64,000 nt of DNA, taken from positions 12,340,501 through 12,404,500 of the forward strand of contig OY987268.1 in assembly GCA_963920665.1 (NCBI GenBank), read 5' to 3'. A program made the translations under genes and the position numbers. Source of the stretch: Straminergon stramineum. Its lineage: Eukaryota; Streptophyta; Bryopsida; Hypnales; Calliergonaceae. The notes beneath the pieces are model-generated. The model saw only the letters and a program-made list of their open reading frames with translations, searched no databases and was not told the origin of the DNA. Every line of letters starts with the position of its first letter. Position 1 is the stretch's first letter. Shown piece after piece: positions 13,101 through 24,683 of the stretch.

Positions 13101-15832
13101 CTTCCTTTCTCTTGTTAACCTTGCCTTCTGTTTTCCTCCAGCTCAATTGCTCCTCTATCATTTGTTATACAAGCGTGAAACGACGAGAATCTGGCTAAAG
13201 GAATCAGCATTGTTATCCTGGTATACGATACTTGCCTGGTGGTTTGACGCGTGAATTTGTGTGCCTTTTAGGAAGAAACGTGGCATTTCCTGGTCACCCG
13301 CTTGGTCTCGGCCTCACACACTTGGCTGCTCAGGTAAGACTTTATGACGACAATTACCACTCTGCATTTTGTGTGATCATGTTCTGTACTTCAACGTTCT
13401 TGTGGCATTACACCCTGCTTGAACAAGAATGGAGATTGATTCCCAGAATATCTGAACCAGCTGTCATAACCAATATTGTTCATTCCAGAAAGTTCAGGAA
13501 CTGGAGAATGATGATACACACTGAACCCGTCCTGTTTCTTTGTAGGAACTGGGTTTGAAGGAGGGAACACCAGTTGGAACCTCTTTAATCGATGCTCATG
13601 CAGGTGGAATTGGGACTCTTGAGAGCATCCCAAGAAGCCCAGGAGAGGTATCCAATTCAGGTGAACAGCATACTTGTAAATCCGGTGAATTACTACTGAA
13701 ATAACAAGATGAAATGGTTAAGTATTGTACTCGCTCGAATCGTATCTGCATTGCCTACATAGATTCAAGCTATCCTACGAGGCATGATTAATTCTTCACC
13801 TTGCAGCCCGACTTTAACACTGGTCAGGCTTGTATGGTTACTGATATCCAATTGAAACGTTTGGAAGTTGCAGGCGCTGGTGATGATTCTGATGCGTTGT
13901 GTCGAAGGATGGTTCTAGTGTGCGGCACATCGACGTGCCACATGACTGTTTCACATGAGAGACACTTCATTCCTGGTGTCTGGGGACCCTTCTGGTCAGG
14001 TGCTTCATGGATCACACGTCGACTTAGAAAGCTCTAGTATTGGCTAGGGGTGGCTTTTGATCGCTGGTCGTTAACTCATTTTGTAGGCACAGTACGGCTA
14101 CGTGTAAGATCTTGTCGAGAATGCCAGGAAGCTGCAACATTTATTCGAGGATACTTCTTTCCTTTCATTCTTAATAATCATGTACGCTTCAGGACATCCC
14201 TTGGATTTGATGAAGCGATTTGTACCTTAACTTATCAGGGATGCAGAGTTATTGAGAAAATCTCTTCTGATTTATATGTTGCTGGTGATCTGAATGACTG
14301 CAGCTATGATTCCTGAGTTATGGCTTACGGAAGGAGGTCAGAGTGCGACTGGAGCGCTTCTGGATCACATTGTTGAGACCCACCCTGCTGCTCCTGCCCT
14401 CGCTAACCGGGCAGCTCATAAGAGTGAGTTTTTATTCTTTTACTAGTTTAAATGATCTGCTTAGTGCTATCTGTGTCGCCACTTGTTATATGCAACTCTT
14501 TCAGAAGTAATTTGACGTCGTTGTTGGTAATAGGCCTGTATCTCTCGTCTTCCACCATCCTTGACAAATATTGTGTATGTCATCAAGTTGTAATACTCAT
14601 CTTATTATTCACGGGAGGAATGTTCTGGAACAGAGATGTCCATATACGATGCATTGAATAGCATCCTGGAGGACCTTGCTTCTGAGCAAGATGTGCCTTT
14701 CCTGAGTGCTTTGACAAAGGAAATTCATGTGTTACCTGATTTCAACGGAAATAGGTCTGTACTATCTCTAGCTGCGCTGTCCTCTTCAATATCTCTTCCG
14801 TATCGCTTGAAATTGGGAAGCAATGAATGACATTCGAATTACTGGATTGTACAGGTCACCAATGGCAGATCCAAAGGCCAGGGGGGTTGTAAGTGGTTTG
14901 TCCTTGGATGCCAATCCAGAGGATCTTGCTCTCTTATATTTGGCGACAGTGCAAAGTATCGCATATGGGACCAAACATATAGTGGACCATTGTAATGCTC
15001 ACGGTCTAAAGGTAGATTTTCTGATTGAAATGTAAACATCATATATGCTATTTGCGCTGTGACCTCTCTTCCATTCGTTTCCATAATTTACTCGATTGCT
15101 TTCTGCAGAAGGATGAAAGTGAATGAGCTTATAAGATTTGCTTTGACAGATTATGTGGTCATATTGCGTCATTGTTTTCCTGGCAGATTGATACATTGTT
15201 GGCCTGTGGGGGTCTCTCAAAGAACAAGCTGTACATTCAGCAGCACGCCGACATAGTGGGTACGATGCTGACCACGTTATAGTTGTCTGAGAGGTTGTTG
15301 CAAATAAGTGGCCATGAGTATCATGATTGCTGATCGTATAACTCTATCGCATTCCAAACCCTTGCGCATTGCACAAAGTAAGTAAGAATTTGAAGCCATT
15401 TTGTATCTTGCATATGACAGGGTGCGCAGTTTCATTGCCAAGAGAAAACGAGGCTGTGTTGCTTGGCGCCGCAGTGCTAGGATCAGTAGCGGCCAAAAAG
15501 TACAGTAGCGTCAGAGATGCTATGGTTGCTTTGAATGCCCCCGGTCTGGTAAGCAGATTTTGAAGTTTAAGCCGCACCATGATTTGTGTTGATGGGAGTT
15601 AGAATCCAGGCTTGAAATAGTTCTAGGTAGTATCAGTTGTCGTACCAACCAATTGCTGTACTTTTTGCAAATACTAGAAATCGAAACCGAGTTGCAATTG
15701 TGGTCGTAGGTGGTGGAGCCTTCACAGGATGAGCGAGTCAAGAAATATCACCAGGCTAAGTACGAGGTTTTCAGGTCTCTCTATGAGCAACAAGTCTCGT
15801 TTCGAAAAAAATTGACAGAAGCTTTAGCTTAG
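10179..15832 (+). CDS. FGGY-family carbohydrate kinase (D-ribulokinase-like), complete, 14 exons
   Basis: Exons: 10179-10326, 11507-11704, 12045-12223, 12690-12772, 12902-13086, 13272-13333, 13546-13647, 13807-13999, 14304-14423, 14634-14754, 14855-15011, 15187-15259, 15421-15548, 15710-15832. All introns are GT-AG, phases agree, and the total of 1872 nt gives 623 residues. FGGY kinases phosphorylate sugars or polyols with ATP; the plant members of this branch are described as ribulokinase-like. Visible motifs are the N-terminal phosphate loop LGVDVGTGSARAG, NVIVWMDHRAEEQAERIN, RATGDDTRSLCTTVCKW, GTSLIDAHAGG with the catalytic-type Asp, VLVCGTSTCHM, LWLTEGGQSATGALLDHI, and the C-terminal ACGGLSKNKLYIQQ and LLGAAVLGS. 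The start has a strong context (GCCGCCATGATGG). There is no obvious transit peptide, so it is probably cytosolic. Confidence 0.93.
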
Positions 15833-16416
15833 CGGATGCCTGTTGCAGTAATCCAACCCTCCAATGTATAGCCAGTTGATGACCTTCTATTGATGTGTGA
15901 GACAAGGTCAACAACTGCACTTGCTGAATTTGTATATTTTCCGACTCTTTGCCTCTGCACGTGTCTCTTTCTCTCCCTTTCCTCTATTTCTATTTCTACT
16001 TGTGTAGATTACTCTCGGATATAACCGAAGCAAGAGGTGAGAGCTCCGTGGCAGCATTCTTCATTCTTCTTTACGTCACAGACATGGATGGAAATCTACA
16101 GTTCAATCTATTAAATAACCGTCGATACTTCTGGTCTTAAGAATGCCATTACTTTCTCAATTAAATGTACACTAACTCAGATTACACTTACTAGATTTGA
16201 GGAGAGTAGTTGACATGAGCCAAGCAATGTACTGTACATGGATAGGTTTAATCTTTACAACATGTTAGCAAAATAGTATTCAAAACTGAATCTCAGGCTG
16301 AAATATTCAGTTGATATTGAATGAAAACTTGAAAATGGGTTCTCATTGGAGGACAAGCATCCATATGAAGTTTCACGAAACACTGATTCATCTGACATCA
16401 TTGTATTCGGAGAGCT
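15833..16416. other. Convergent 3' flanks
   Basis: The kinase gene ends at 15832 and the next gene, on the other strand, ends at 16417. The stretch probably holds both 3' UTRs. Nothing else seen. Confidence 0.5.
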
Positions 16417-19012
16417 TCAATTGAGTGGGCCGAGATTGAAAATATTTTTAATTCTTTGTTTCACTTGCATTTTGACACTGGGTTCTGATGCCTCGGCTTT
16501 CTTAGGAGATGGACTGACACAGGAAAATAACATCACTGATGTATCAAGGAGCGCTTCTTCAAGTTTTTTGATCTGATCCACATCGTGGCATTTTATTTTC
16601 ATCTTATACACTAGGCATGGATGATTTGCTGCTATCATTTCTGTTTTTGCTTCAGATTTTCTCTCTTCATACGTGATGTTTTCCTTTTTGACTGCAGGGT
16701 GGGCTTCTCGTAGCGATTTGAGAAGTTTTGTGAGGTCTTGGCTTGGCTCACGAGTACCTTCTAGTAGCACAGTAGAACTCTCAAATAGTGCCTTTTTCAG
16801 TTGACCAATTTGAGTAGGGTTGCTATATCCTAGTAACATCTTGTATGTGAATGTGTGGTCTGTAGGTTTATGTTTTGCAGGTTTGGGATCTTCTTCCTTC
16901 CGTTTAAAAAACGGGTCACTATCTGGTTCAAGGTTTCTATATGACGGTCCAACGCCAAGGTAATCGATGTTATCGTCATAGTGGGTTCGTGTTTTAGCTT
17001 CATTGTCATTGAAATCTAGTATCGATGTATCGTCTGATTTTTGATTGCTTACTTTGCGAAGTTCTTTTCTGATATGCTCTGCGATTGGAGATACTTTTTC
17101 ATTATCTTCATTGTCGTCATCCATTCTATTTGAACTTTATACGAACCATTCCAAAAATGTTACTGTTAGAAACTTGAAGTATGTTTGACATATATAATAT
17201 AATTCTTTTGTCTCAATAAAGGCATAATTGCTCAATTAATGAAAAATTTAAAATATTTTCTCATGAAGTAAAAAAGTAGGATATTTTATAATAACTTTAG
17301 ATGATGATTGTGAATGATCGGTTTTGTATATTCAAGAAAATTTAATTACAAAAATAATATTCAATCCCTATGGTATGGTTGTATTTAACATCATTATGAA
17401 ACCTTGTATTACTTCATGTATTTTAAAATTTTGGAATTTGTGTGTAATGTTCATTTTATGAAATCTATTTTGATGAAATAAAAAGAATTCTAAAAAAGTT
17501 TCAAATTTTTACATTTTTAGTGACATTAAAATGATTAGTAATTTCCAAGTAGACTTTCTTTTATTTGTTTGATTAATCCCTTAAGGATTATGTCCTTTAT
17601 AATAGTTTAGGATTTTTCTAATAAAATCTTCCAAATTAGAAAAAAAAGATTGTTGGGCCCAGTCTTTTATATAATGGTATTCTAGATGTAATACCAATAG
17701 CTATCATTAAATAATTGACTTTACATCAAAATAATTATTTTTGAGACTATTGGATTCAAGTTTTTAAGAGTTATTTTTATTTACTAATTATGTAGAACAA
17801 AGGTGCTATTTCAATTCATTTCTATAGAATTAAAGTTCTTTTTGAATGAAAAATATTTACTTTGAAATATTATCTAAAAGAACAATAAATTCAATTGAAT
17901 GAATAAAATTTTGGAATTTAATTTATGTTGTAAGTATCAATTGAATTTTTTTTTGAGATTTAAAATGAAAGTATTGTGGTCTAGAAATTGAAAAGACATG
18001 ACTTTTAGGCATAAATGAAGATATTAATATCAAATAAATAATTCTTTAATTAATTAGTTTAAAGAAATGAAATAACTCATTAATTGACATTAATTGACTA
18101 CCTTTGTTCATCTTTCTTAATGATAGTTTCTAAATTGTGATTTTCATTTATAGAATTTTGAGATTGCAAAAGCTCTTCATTGATTTCTCCTACATTTGAT
18201 GAACCACATTCATTATTTAAGTTAGAAATTTCGAAATTATTATTGCATTGAAGTAATTTGTCATTTTTATTTTCGAATTCTTCATCACAAAACAACTCTT
18301 CTTTTAATTCAATCTTCTTTTGGAAATCTTCCAAAGTTGTTGAGTCAATGGATGCTTTATACCTTATGACAATTTCATCTAAGAACTTGGATGGAATTGC
18401 AAATTCTAAAGGTTTGCATATTCTTTGGTTTCTACCATAGAATTGTGGCATGTCATATGAAAAATGCTCAAATGTTTTGAATTTTTGTAAATATTCTTGT
18501 CCATTATATACATCATTTTGCAATTCATTAGTATAGTATGGTTTATTTGAAAATGTCCCTATTCTATATAATTGGATTCTATGATTAGGTGATAACATAC
18601 TTAATCTTTGATTTGTAATGTAAGTGCGAAAGTCATAATATGCTTCTTTAGTAATTTTTGAATTTTTTGTCTCTCTATTCCAATTTGTTTCCAACCATGG
18701 ACGTCCACTTTCAGCTAATTGTTTTATCTTTTTCAATTGAAAATCTATCAATGGACATGGTGTATTACGTATGCAACAATTACTATCATCTTCTTCTCCT
18801 TTAGACTTCCATTTAGAATCTTCAAATTCATTTTTATTGTTTTCCAAAAAGTTAGAATTGTTTGTCTTGGAATCATGTTTTTTTAGTATGGTTTTAGAAT
18901 TATCATTCAACGAGCACAATGGAATATGAATTTTTCCATAATTTTTATTTCTAATCTTATCATAATGTACTTTTGCAACAAGTATTTTTTGATTATTTTG
19001 CATTGAATTCAT
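16417..19012 (-). CDS. Unrecognised AT-rich protein, proposed two-exon model
   Basis: Exon 1 is 19012-18102 and exon 2 is 17125-16417. The intron 18101-17126 starts GTAG and ends AATAG, and the frame joins exactly (Gln-Arg|Met-Asp-Asp). The product is 539 residues. I do not recognise a family. Exon 1 is Asn/Lys/Glu-rich and contains SGRPWLETNWNRE and LSMLSPNHRIQLYR; its last third is acidic. Exon 2 starts very acidic and then shows two related segments of about 40 residues: YKMLLGYSNPTQIGQLKKAL and YKMKIKCHDVDQIKKLEEAL, each followed by [ST]-rich SSTVLL or TSVMLF. It may instead be two genes (304 and 235 codons). Exon 1 codons are strongly AT-rich, like LETM1 and unlike the kinase next door. 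Function unknown. Confidence 0.5.
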
Positions 19013-19106
19013 GATCTTTTTATATTTAATTTTGATAAGATTTTGACTTCATATGTTTTTATAAAATTTCAAATACCCAAAGTCAAATACAAATGATTAA
19101 ATTTAA

Positions 19107-19146
<40 letters not shown>

Positions 19147-20836
19147 CACATTCATTCAAATTTATATATTTTGCAAAATTTTTACAAACTGCACCTATGA
19201 CCAATTTGAAGCTCTAATTATATACATCTTCAATATCATTTGATAAAGTTTAGTTACAACATCATTCAAAATATATAGAATCTTTATATTACACATCTTC
19301 TATGAAAGTACAAATAGTCAATTAATATTCTTTAGGTGAAAATAACAAATATTTAACCTATAATAAATTTCAGAAGGAAATACCTCTACCTTCTAGAATC
19401 CCAAGGTCATTTTTTTTGTCAAAAAACACTCAAAACTATGGAAAGAACAAAATTTCTAAACATTTGAGTTATGACATATCCAAATGTAGGATCTTCTACT
19501 AGACTTGCATAAAAATGTGTAGTTTTTTTTTAGAGACTTTGAACATATACATATTCATTGTTATGATTCCAACACAATTGGCAGTTTGAAAATTTGTCCA
19601 TTTCTCAGTATGCTAAAGCTTTTTATAGTTCATGAATTTTTTCTTGAATCTACCTTGGAATAAAATTTGTAAGAGTATTGGGCCCTACTATTCTTGAAGA
19701 AAAATACATTTGACACCCCTATTAGGTTGCTAGAATTTCAACCCTAATTGCACACTTCAAAACACAATTTAAAGGAACGTATTGCAGACATAAATAGGAG
19801 CAAACTTGTCATGGACAAAATTGTAATGGACAAAATTGTAATGGTGGCATACATTTAAGTTTTGAAATGTACACTACAAATATAAATTTGTCTACAATTG
19901 GCTCACTATCTTATCTAACACAAATAATAACACCCCTCTTAGGTTACCTTGTGTGAAGAATAATTGTGAGACTCTATCCTAGATAAACAAAAATATTAAT
20001 TTATTATCAACATGACCCAACATCCCTACTCCAACCGTGTTGTACAATGTGAATGCCATTATAGATAGGATTTGGAAATTGAGATTTAGAAACCAAAATT
20101 AATGCTATAGTCTCTGTCCAAAAGACATCATTCTATTTTTGGCCCCATCTCCACCATACAACTCATCCAAATCCATTTACTTTTCTGGCAATTTCAATGC
20201 ATTAATTCCAACTTGGTATAATACATTAGTCCTTGATTGGTGGATACTCAAGTGCTAATAGATACATGAAATGATGGTTATAGTTTTGTAATGTCAAGGA
20301 AGACAACTTTAGAAATTCATAGAAATCACAATTTTAATCAGAAACATGAACATGTGCACACCTCTAAAAAATAAGTGCCTCCTCTTCGAGTTGGTCCCAA
20401 TATACTTCGGATTGCAAATCAGGGTGGTAATAGGCTTGTCTACCTTATGTCTCCTTCAACCAAACCCTAGCCCTGATGTGCAGTGTTTGTGAAGTATGAA
20501 TGCTGTTGTAGATAGGATTCGGAAACTAGGATTCAGAAACGAGAGAGAGCCCATGCCATAAGTTAGTCTCTGTCCAATGGACAGAACCAACAAATGCCGT
20601 TCCATGTGCAAAACACGGATACTGCGAAGACTGGAGTCTTGATTGCAAAGCGCAGGACAAATGCAGAAAAAATGCCTCTGTTGACAGAAACGAAACAAAG
20701 GAGCTACAACTGCGAAGACTGCGAACCCTGATTGCAAAGCGCAGGACAAATGCAGAAAAAAGAAGCCTTTTACTTACAGAAACGAAACAATGCCGTTCCA
20801 AATGAAGCTATGATACACCAATGCCGCTTCCCCTTC
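19013..20836. other. AT-rich intergenic, left arm of a segmental duplication
   Basis: No gene seen. An AT microsatellite lies at 19112-19143. From about 19930 the sequence is homologous to 61345 onward. Overlapping minus-strand frames at 20456-20801 are by-products of a short internal repeat (AATCAGG..CAAAGCGCAGGACAAATGC at about 20640 and 20730), not genes. Confidence 0.6.
19112..19143. repeat. AT dinucleotide microsatellite
   Basis: About 16 uninterrupted AT units upstream of the unrecognised gene. Length likely polymorphic. Confidence 0.95.
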
Positions 20837-21420
20837 TCACATAGACGGCGAGCCGAAGCACAAATCACTCGGCACGGGACCCGGAATGAAGCCGAAATCC
20901 AGATACTGCAACCCGAACACCACCAGAATAGCGAGAAGACTAAGATACGACAGCCCTTCCACTGCGCCCAGCAACCCCGACGGTCCCGACGGAAGTCCGG
21001 AACCCGTCTTCACTTTCGTGTAAGTCGACCAGGCGATGGTGGCCGCCACGACCAGGTAGCTCACGCCCTCCACGGCGCCGATGACGCCTCCTGGACCTGG
21101 GGGTAAGCCGCACCCGGTGGTTTTCAGCGTGTAGAGAGACCAGGCGACCACGGGGTTGGCGATGAAGCCTGCAGCTATGGTGGCCACGCCTGCTGTGCCG
21201 ATCTCGGAGGTTTCCGAGGTTTGTTGCGACACCACGCGAAGGGAGGAAACGCGGGAGGAAACTCTAGGCAGAGACTTTCGGGGTGAAACCCTAGCGAGAG
21301 GGAGCAGGGGGAAGAAATTGGAGTGGCGGATAGGAGAGGTTGGGGAGGAGATCGCCATGGTCGACATTGTTGTTGCGACCTGGAAGCATGCCATCGCTCA
21401 AAACACGGGAATGTGACGAA
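19930..21420. repeat. Segmental duplication, copy 1
   Basis: Homologous in the same orientation to 61345-64000. Shared landmarks are GACTCTATCCTA, ATGCTATAGTCTCTGTCC/ATCC, the spacer before the membrane protein gene, and that gene itself. Copy 2 is longer because a CACTA MITE and a piggyBac-like element sit in it. The true right end of the duplication is out of view. Confidence 0.85.
20837..21394 (-). CDS. Small plastid membrane protein with internal repeat, copy 1
   Basis: Single exon, 185 residues from the ATG at 21394. The first 55 or so residues are rich in Ser, Arg and Pro with no acids, which is typical of a plastid transit peptide. The mature part has about three hydrophobic segments and a clear internal duplication: residues 86-114 (LYTLKTTGCGLPPGPGG..GAVEGVSYL) and 124-151 (TYTKVKTGSGLPSGPSG..GAVEGLSYL). 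The protein ends FIPGPVPSDLCFG. I recall this as a conserved, uncharacterised plant chloroplast protein; no enzymatic role is known to me. Membrane location is inferred from the hydrophobic stretches. Nearly identical to the partial copy at 63499-64000. Confidence 0.85.
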   Translation of the reverse strand: MACFQVATTMSTMAISSPTSPIRHSNFFPLLPLARVSPRKSLPRVSSRVSSLRVVSQQTSETSEIGTAGVATIAAGFIANPVVAWSLYTLKTTGCGLPPGPGGVIGAVEGVSYLVVAATIAWSTYTKVKTGSGLPSGPSGLLGAVEGLSYLSLLAILVVFGLQYLDFGFIPGPVPSDLCFGSPSM

Positions 21421-22121
21421 AATTCTAATCTAAAATGTGAAGAAAACTTAAAGCTCAAAACCCAATGAGGAGTTTGATAGCTACAAAGTGGCAGAGCAAA
21501 ATGTGAAGAACATCAAAGCTCGACACTGCGAGGAAGCTTGATAGTGAGAATGTGGCAGTGCAAAATGCACCGTGAGAAAATGCGGAACACGTCAAGCGAG
21601 CAAATTCAAAACCTAAGATCAGAGGGGGCCATCTGTGAAATTTTGAGGCGCTTTTCTTCCACGAGATTTCGGGTTAAAGAAACTCCGACAATTGGCAGAG
21701 CTTCGAAATGCGAGAAATGCGAGTGCAAAAGTGGGGAGTGACGGATGAAAATCGAAATCAAAGCAGAGTGCGAGGAGGTCATCTGTTTGGAAATTCGAAG
21801 TCGATTGTGCTCGCAAATGAATCGAAAAGTGGGTTCTGCAAAGATTACTTCGGATTCTCTTCTCCACTCGTTTCGAATTGACGGATTGGATTGTGGGTCT
21901 GAGGTTGAATGTGGTTGCGGGGAATTCGTCAGTCGTGACCAAGGGATTGGGTGGAGACGGGAAAAGTGGAGACGGCGGGCAGGTTGGGACTCCAGTACTG
22001 TACGTGAAGGTCTGAAATTGAATTTCCACGTCAGATTTTCAGGTTCCACGTCACCTCACACCATTCACAAGATGACATGTTTTCAAAGCAAATATCATTC
22101 AGATTTAAATGTACCATGCAG
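21395..22121. other. Divergent spacer with promoter of the membrane protein gene
   Basis: Should contain the promoter and 5' UTR of the minus-strand gene starting at 21394. Frames of 126-147 codons overlap here on both strands (21606-22125); none has recognisable content and I treat them as chance frames in balanced-GC DNA. A tandem motif (GAAGAACATCAAAGCTCGACACTG region, 21440-21540) repeats loosely. Confidence 0.5.
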
Positions 22122-24683
22122 GTAGTAGTTGATGAGGAACAATTTAATGTAGCGGGGAGGAAACTTGCAGCGCATCTTGCTGATCCTGAATTGGAGGTAC
22201 TTCTGATAGTTTCATTGTTGCAACTTCGGTGATCTTTGAATCTAACTGATTCTGGGATTTATTCCATCATGATGTAACTGATTTCTTTTTTCATGAAGGT
22301 AATTTTCTTGATCTAATATCATGGTGGGATGAAGCGAGCAGGGGGTATAAGAGACGAAGATGCCACTAGCTCTGCGTGCCTTGCTGCAGCTGGGTTGTGT
22401 GTGTAAGGTGGATTCAAAGGCGCGAAACCACACAATCAAGGATGGATGGTCTCTGAATGATCTTCACATGAAAACCACTACAGAGTGCTCATATCTGACG
22501 GAAGAATTACCCTACATCTTTTTGTACCACAGGTTGGACTTCTTGTTCACTGAATTATTGAACGATTTCAAATAAGAAATAGCATGCTAAGAATGTCAAA
22601 ATGTAGATGATGACTCCTTTCAAAGCTCGCACATTATGTACCATTGTGGGCCGTTTGGCTAAGAGACTCTTATCTCTTTTGCTAAGAATATGCTAGGAGG
22701 ATGAAGGCATTTCCTTTGCAAAGTGAAAATGTTGCTAGCCAACTGGACCTTACATACTCAGTCTGGTGTTCAGATTGTGTGTCGATTTTTTTTATATGAT
22801 TGTACCGTCTGACATTGGATAATCGTTTGGTAAACAGCTGGATGGAGAACAGGGGATTGTATGCCTTATACCTACCTACGACCTCCAGAATACTTGTTGT
22901 GGTTGTGAATCCCTTCAACAACCGTGAAATTTCCATTGCCCAACTGGAGCGCCAATTTCGTGACGCAGTTCGTAACCAGAGCGAGTCTGACGTTGACACT
23001 TCTGAGCTGGCATGCAAGGTTAGGATGGTCAAACTGAAGCCTGAATGCATAGCACTTGTCTGGGTACCAGTGAATAGTGTCTTCATTTAACTGCTCATCG
23101 TATTGTGCCTATGTCAAATTCATGTCTCTGATCAGTGTTGCCATCTAAGTTTAATGACAAGCTTTGATGTAACATTCATTTCGCAGGTTGAGTATGTATC
23201 AAGTAATGCAGATGCAGGACGATTATTACAAAGAAATCTAAATGACTACAGGTACAATGCAATAACCCATTTCCTTGTCCATACTCTTGAGTTATTTGTT
23301 TTGTTTTGGGGCTACCCATCTACGTGAAGATCTACCTTCAATTTAGAGCTTTTGAAAACCGTTCAATTTTGTCTGGTAGTCAAATGAGAGGAAGATCTGA
23401 TCAGTCTGTAGCAGTTGTTACAGAGAAGTGAAACAAAATGAAACTAATGCCTCTTCTACATGACTGTTAGGTTCATTAATATTTAGTTCGGTGAGATTGT
23501 GGTCGTTCTTGAAATCTTCTACTCGAATGAGTTGTAATTTTTTCTTCGATGGGAGTCACTGATTCTTGATTAGGGATCACAGGTTTCTTTCCTCTGCACT
23601 TAGGTTTGTAGAATTCTGCTAGCAATTTTATTGTTTTCTTAGTATAGTTGCTCAAGCAGTTTGACGTTCTTTCTCATCCGAACTCACTAGTTGAACGTTG
23701 ATTCCGATGTTCAGAGATCAACATCGAGGTCCGACTCCCGCAGTCGTAGAATGTCCCTTCTTGGACACAATCAGGACTGCAATTCTAGCGCTCTCAGAAT
23801 TCCCTTGTATACAAGTTGCATGCATTCTCGAGATAGTTCCTAACAGGTTTGTGACTATTTTGCCAATGCAAGTGCTCATTTTAAACATTATTTCCGTCTA
23901 AGTAAGTTTTCAGAAGATTAGATCTGGATGTGCAATGCAAATTGACTGAATATCAGTTGCCTCTCTGATCGTGACAATAATGATGTATGTTGCATAAATT
24001 ACGAATTTTTGTGTTCCCATAAGAGACTGTCATTTTTGTTATGTTTGGTTGGCAGGGGAGCCATGCAACGTTGTGCAACATCCAGCATATGGCTTCGAGA
24101 GAGGATTACTCTTGTGCAATATGCTCATGTTCGTAATTTTTACCTCTAAGGAAATCCTCACTAGCAATCTAACATGTTTTGTGCAATTTCCGTTTTCCGT
24201 ATGGTCTTACAATACGAAGATGTTGATTTACTCTTGACATAGTGTGATTTGAAAAGAATCGCTTAGACAAGTCCCAGTAAATTCTCGATATTGCTAATTT
24301 TTCAGGTCCCCTCTTGGAAACTTCAATTCGGATTGGCTTCTTTTCACAACGGACACTTTTTTTGCACGTGCTTTACTTGATCATCAGCAGGTGAATTCCT
24401 TATATTTTGGTCTCAAGTCTTCAAGCTCTAATAGTTTCTACTCATGATAGACAGTTGTGGAATTTATTGAGTAATCTGATTCTACAAGAATTTAGTTGAC
24501 TACAGTATTTGCTTGAACCACTTGGCACTTTCAAGGATGCAGTTAACAAAATGATGTTAATGAAGAACAAAAAACTCAATCCTAAACATAAATTCTTGAT
24601 TGCAGGTGCTCTGGGTATCAAACGATGGAATTATACCAAATTTTATTGGAGTTCCTAAGGAAGAACATAGTTCTGTGGGGGAA
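22122..24683 (+). pseudogene. POLE: DNA polymerase epsilon catalytic subunit, C-terminal fragment, pseudogene
   Basis: Eight exon-like blocks keep splice sites: 22122-22196, 22342-22532, 22838-23018, 23187-23251, 23715-23846, 24056-24128, 24306-24390, 24606-24683. Joined, they give the non-catalytic C-terminal half (DUF1744 region) of Pol2/POLE: GRKLAAHLADPE, LGCVCKVDSKAR, HMKTTTECSYL, YALYLPTTSRILVVVVNPF, HRGPTPAVVECP, MQRCATSSIWLRERITLVQYA, LLFTTDTFFARAL. Lesions: TAA at 22348-22350 where the family has Tyr; a one-base deletion near 23825; another TAA at 23841-23843 in the corrected frame; one extra C near 24309 breaking GNF; loss of the segment before MQRC. The polymerase domain is absent and the fragment stops after VLWVSNDG. 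It cannot make a functional polymerase subunit. Confidence 0.85.

Noticed and set aside
20456..20801. Cys/Phe-rich minus-strand frames, also at 63171-63410
   Set aside because: Caused by short tandem motifs upstream of the membrane protein stop; frames differ between the two duplicates.
21606..22125. Overlapping long frames on both strands (126-147 codons)
   Set aside because: No motifs; frames overlap each other; position fits a promoter and 5' UTR region of balanced GC.
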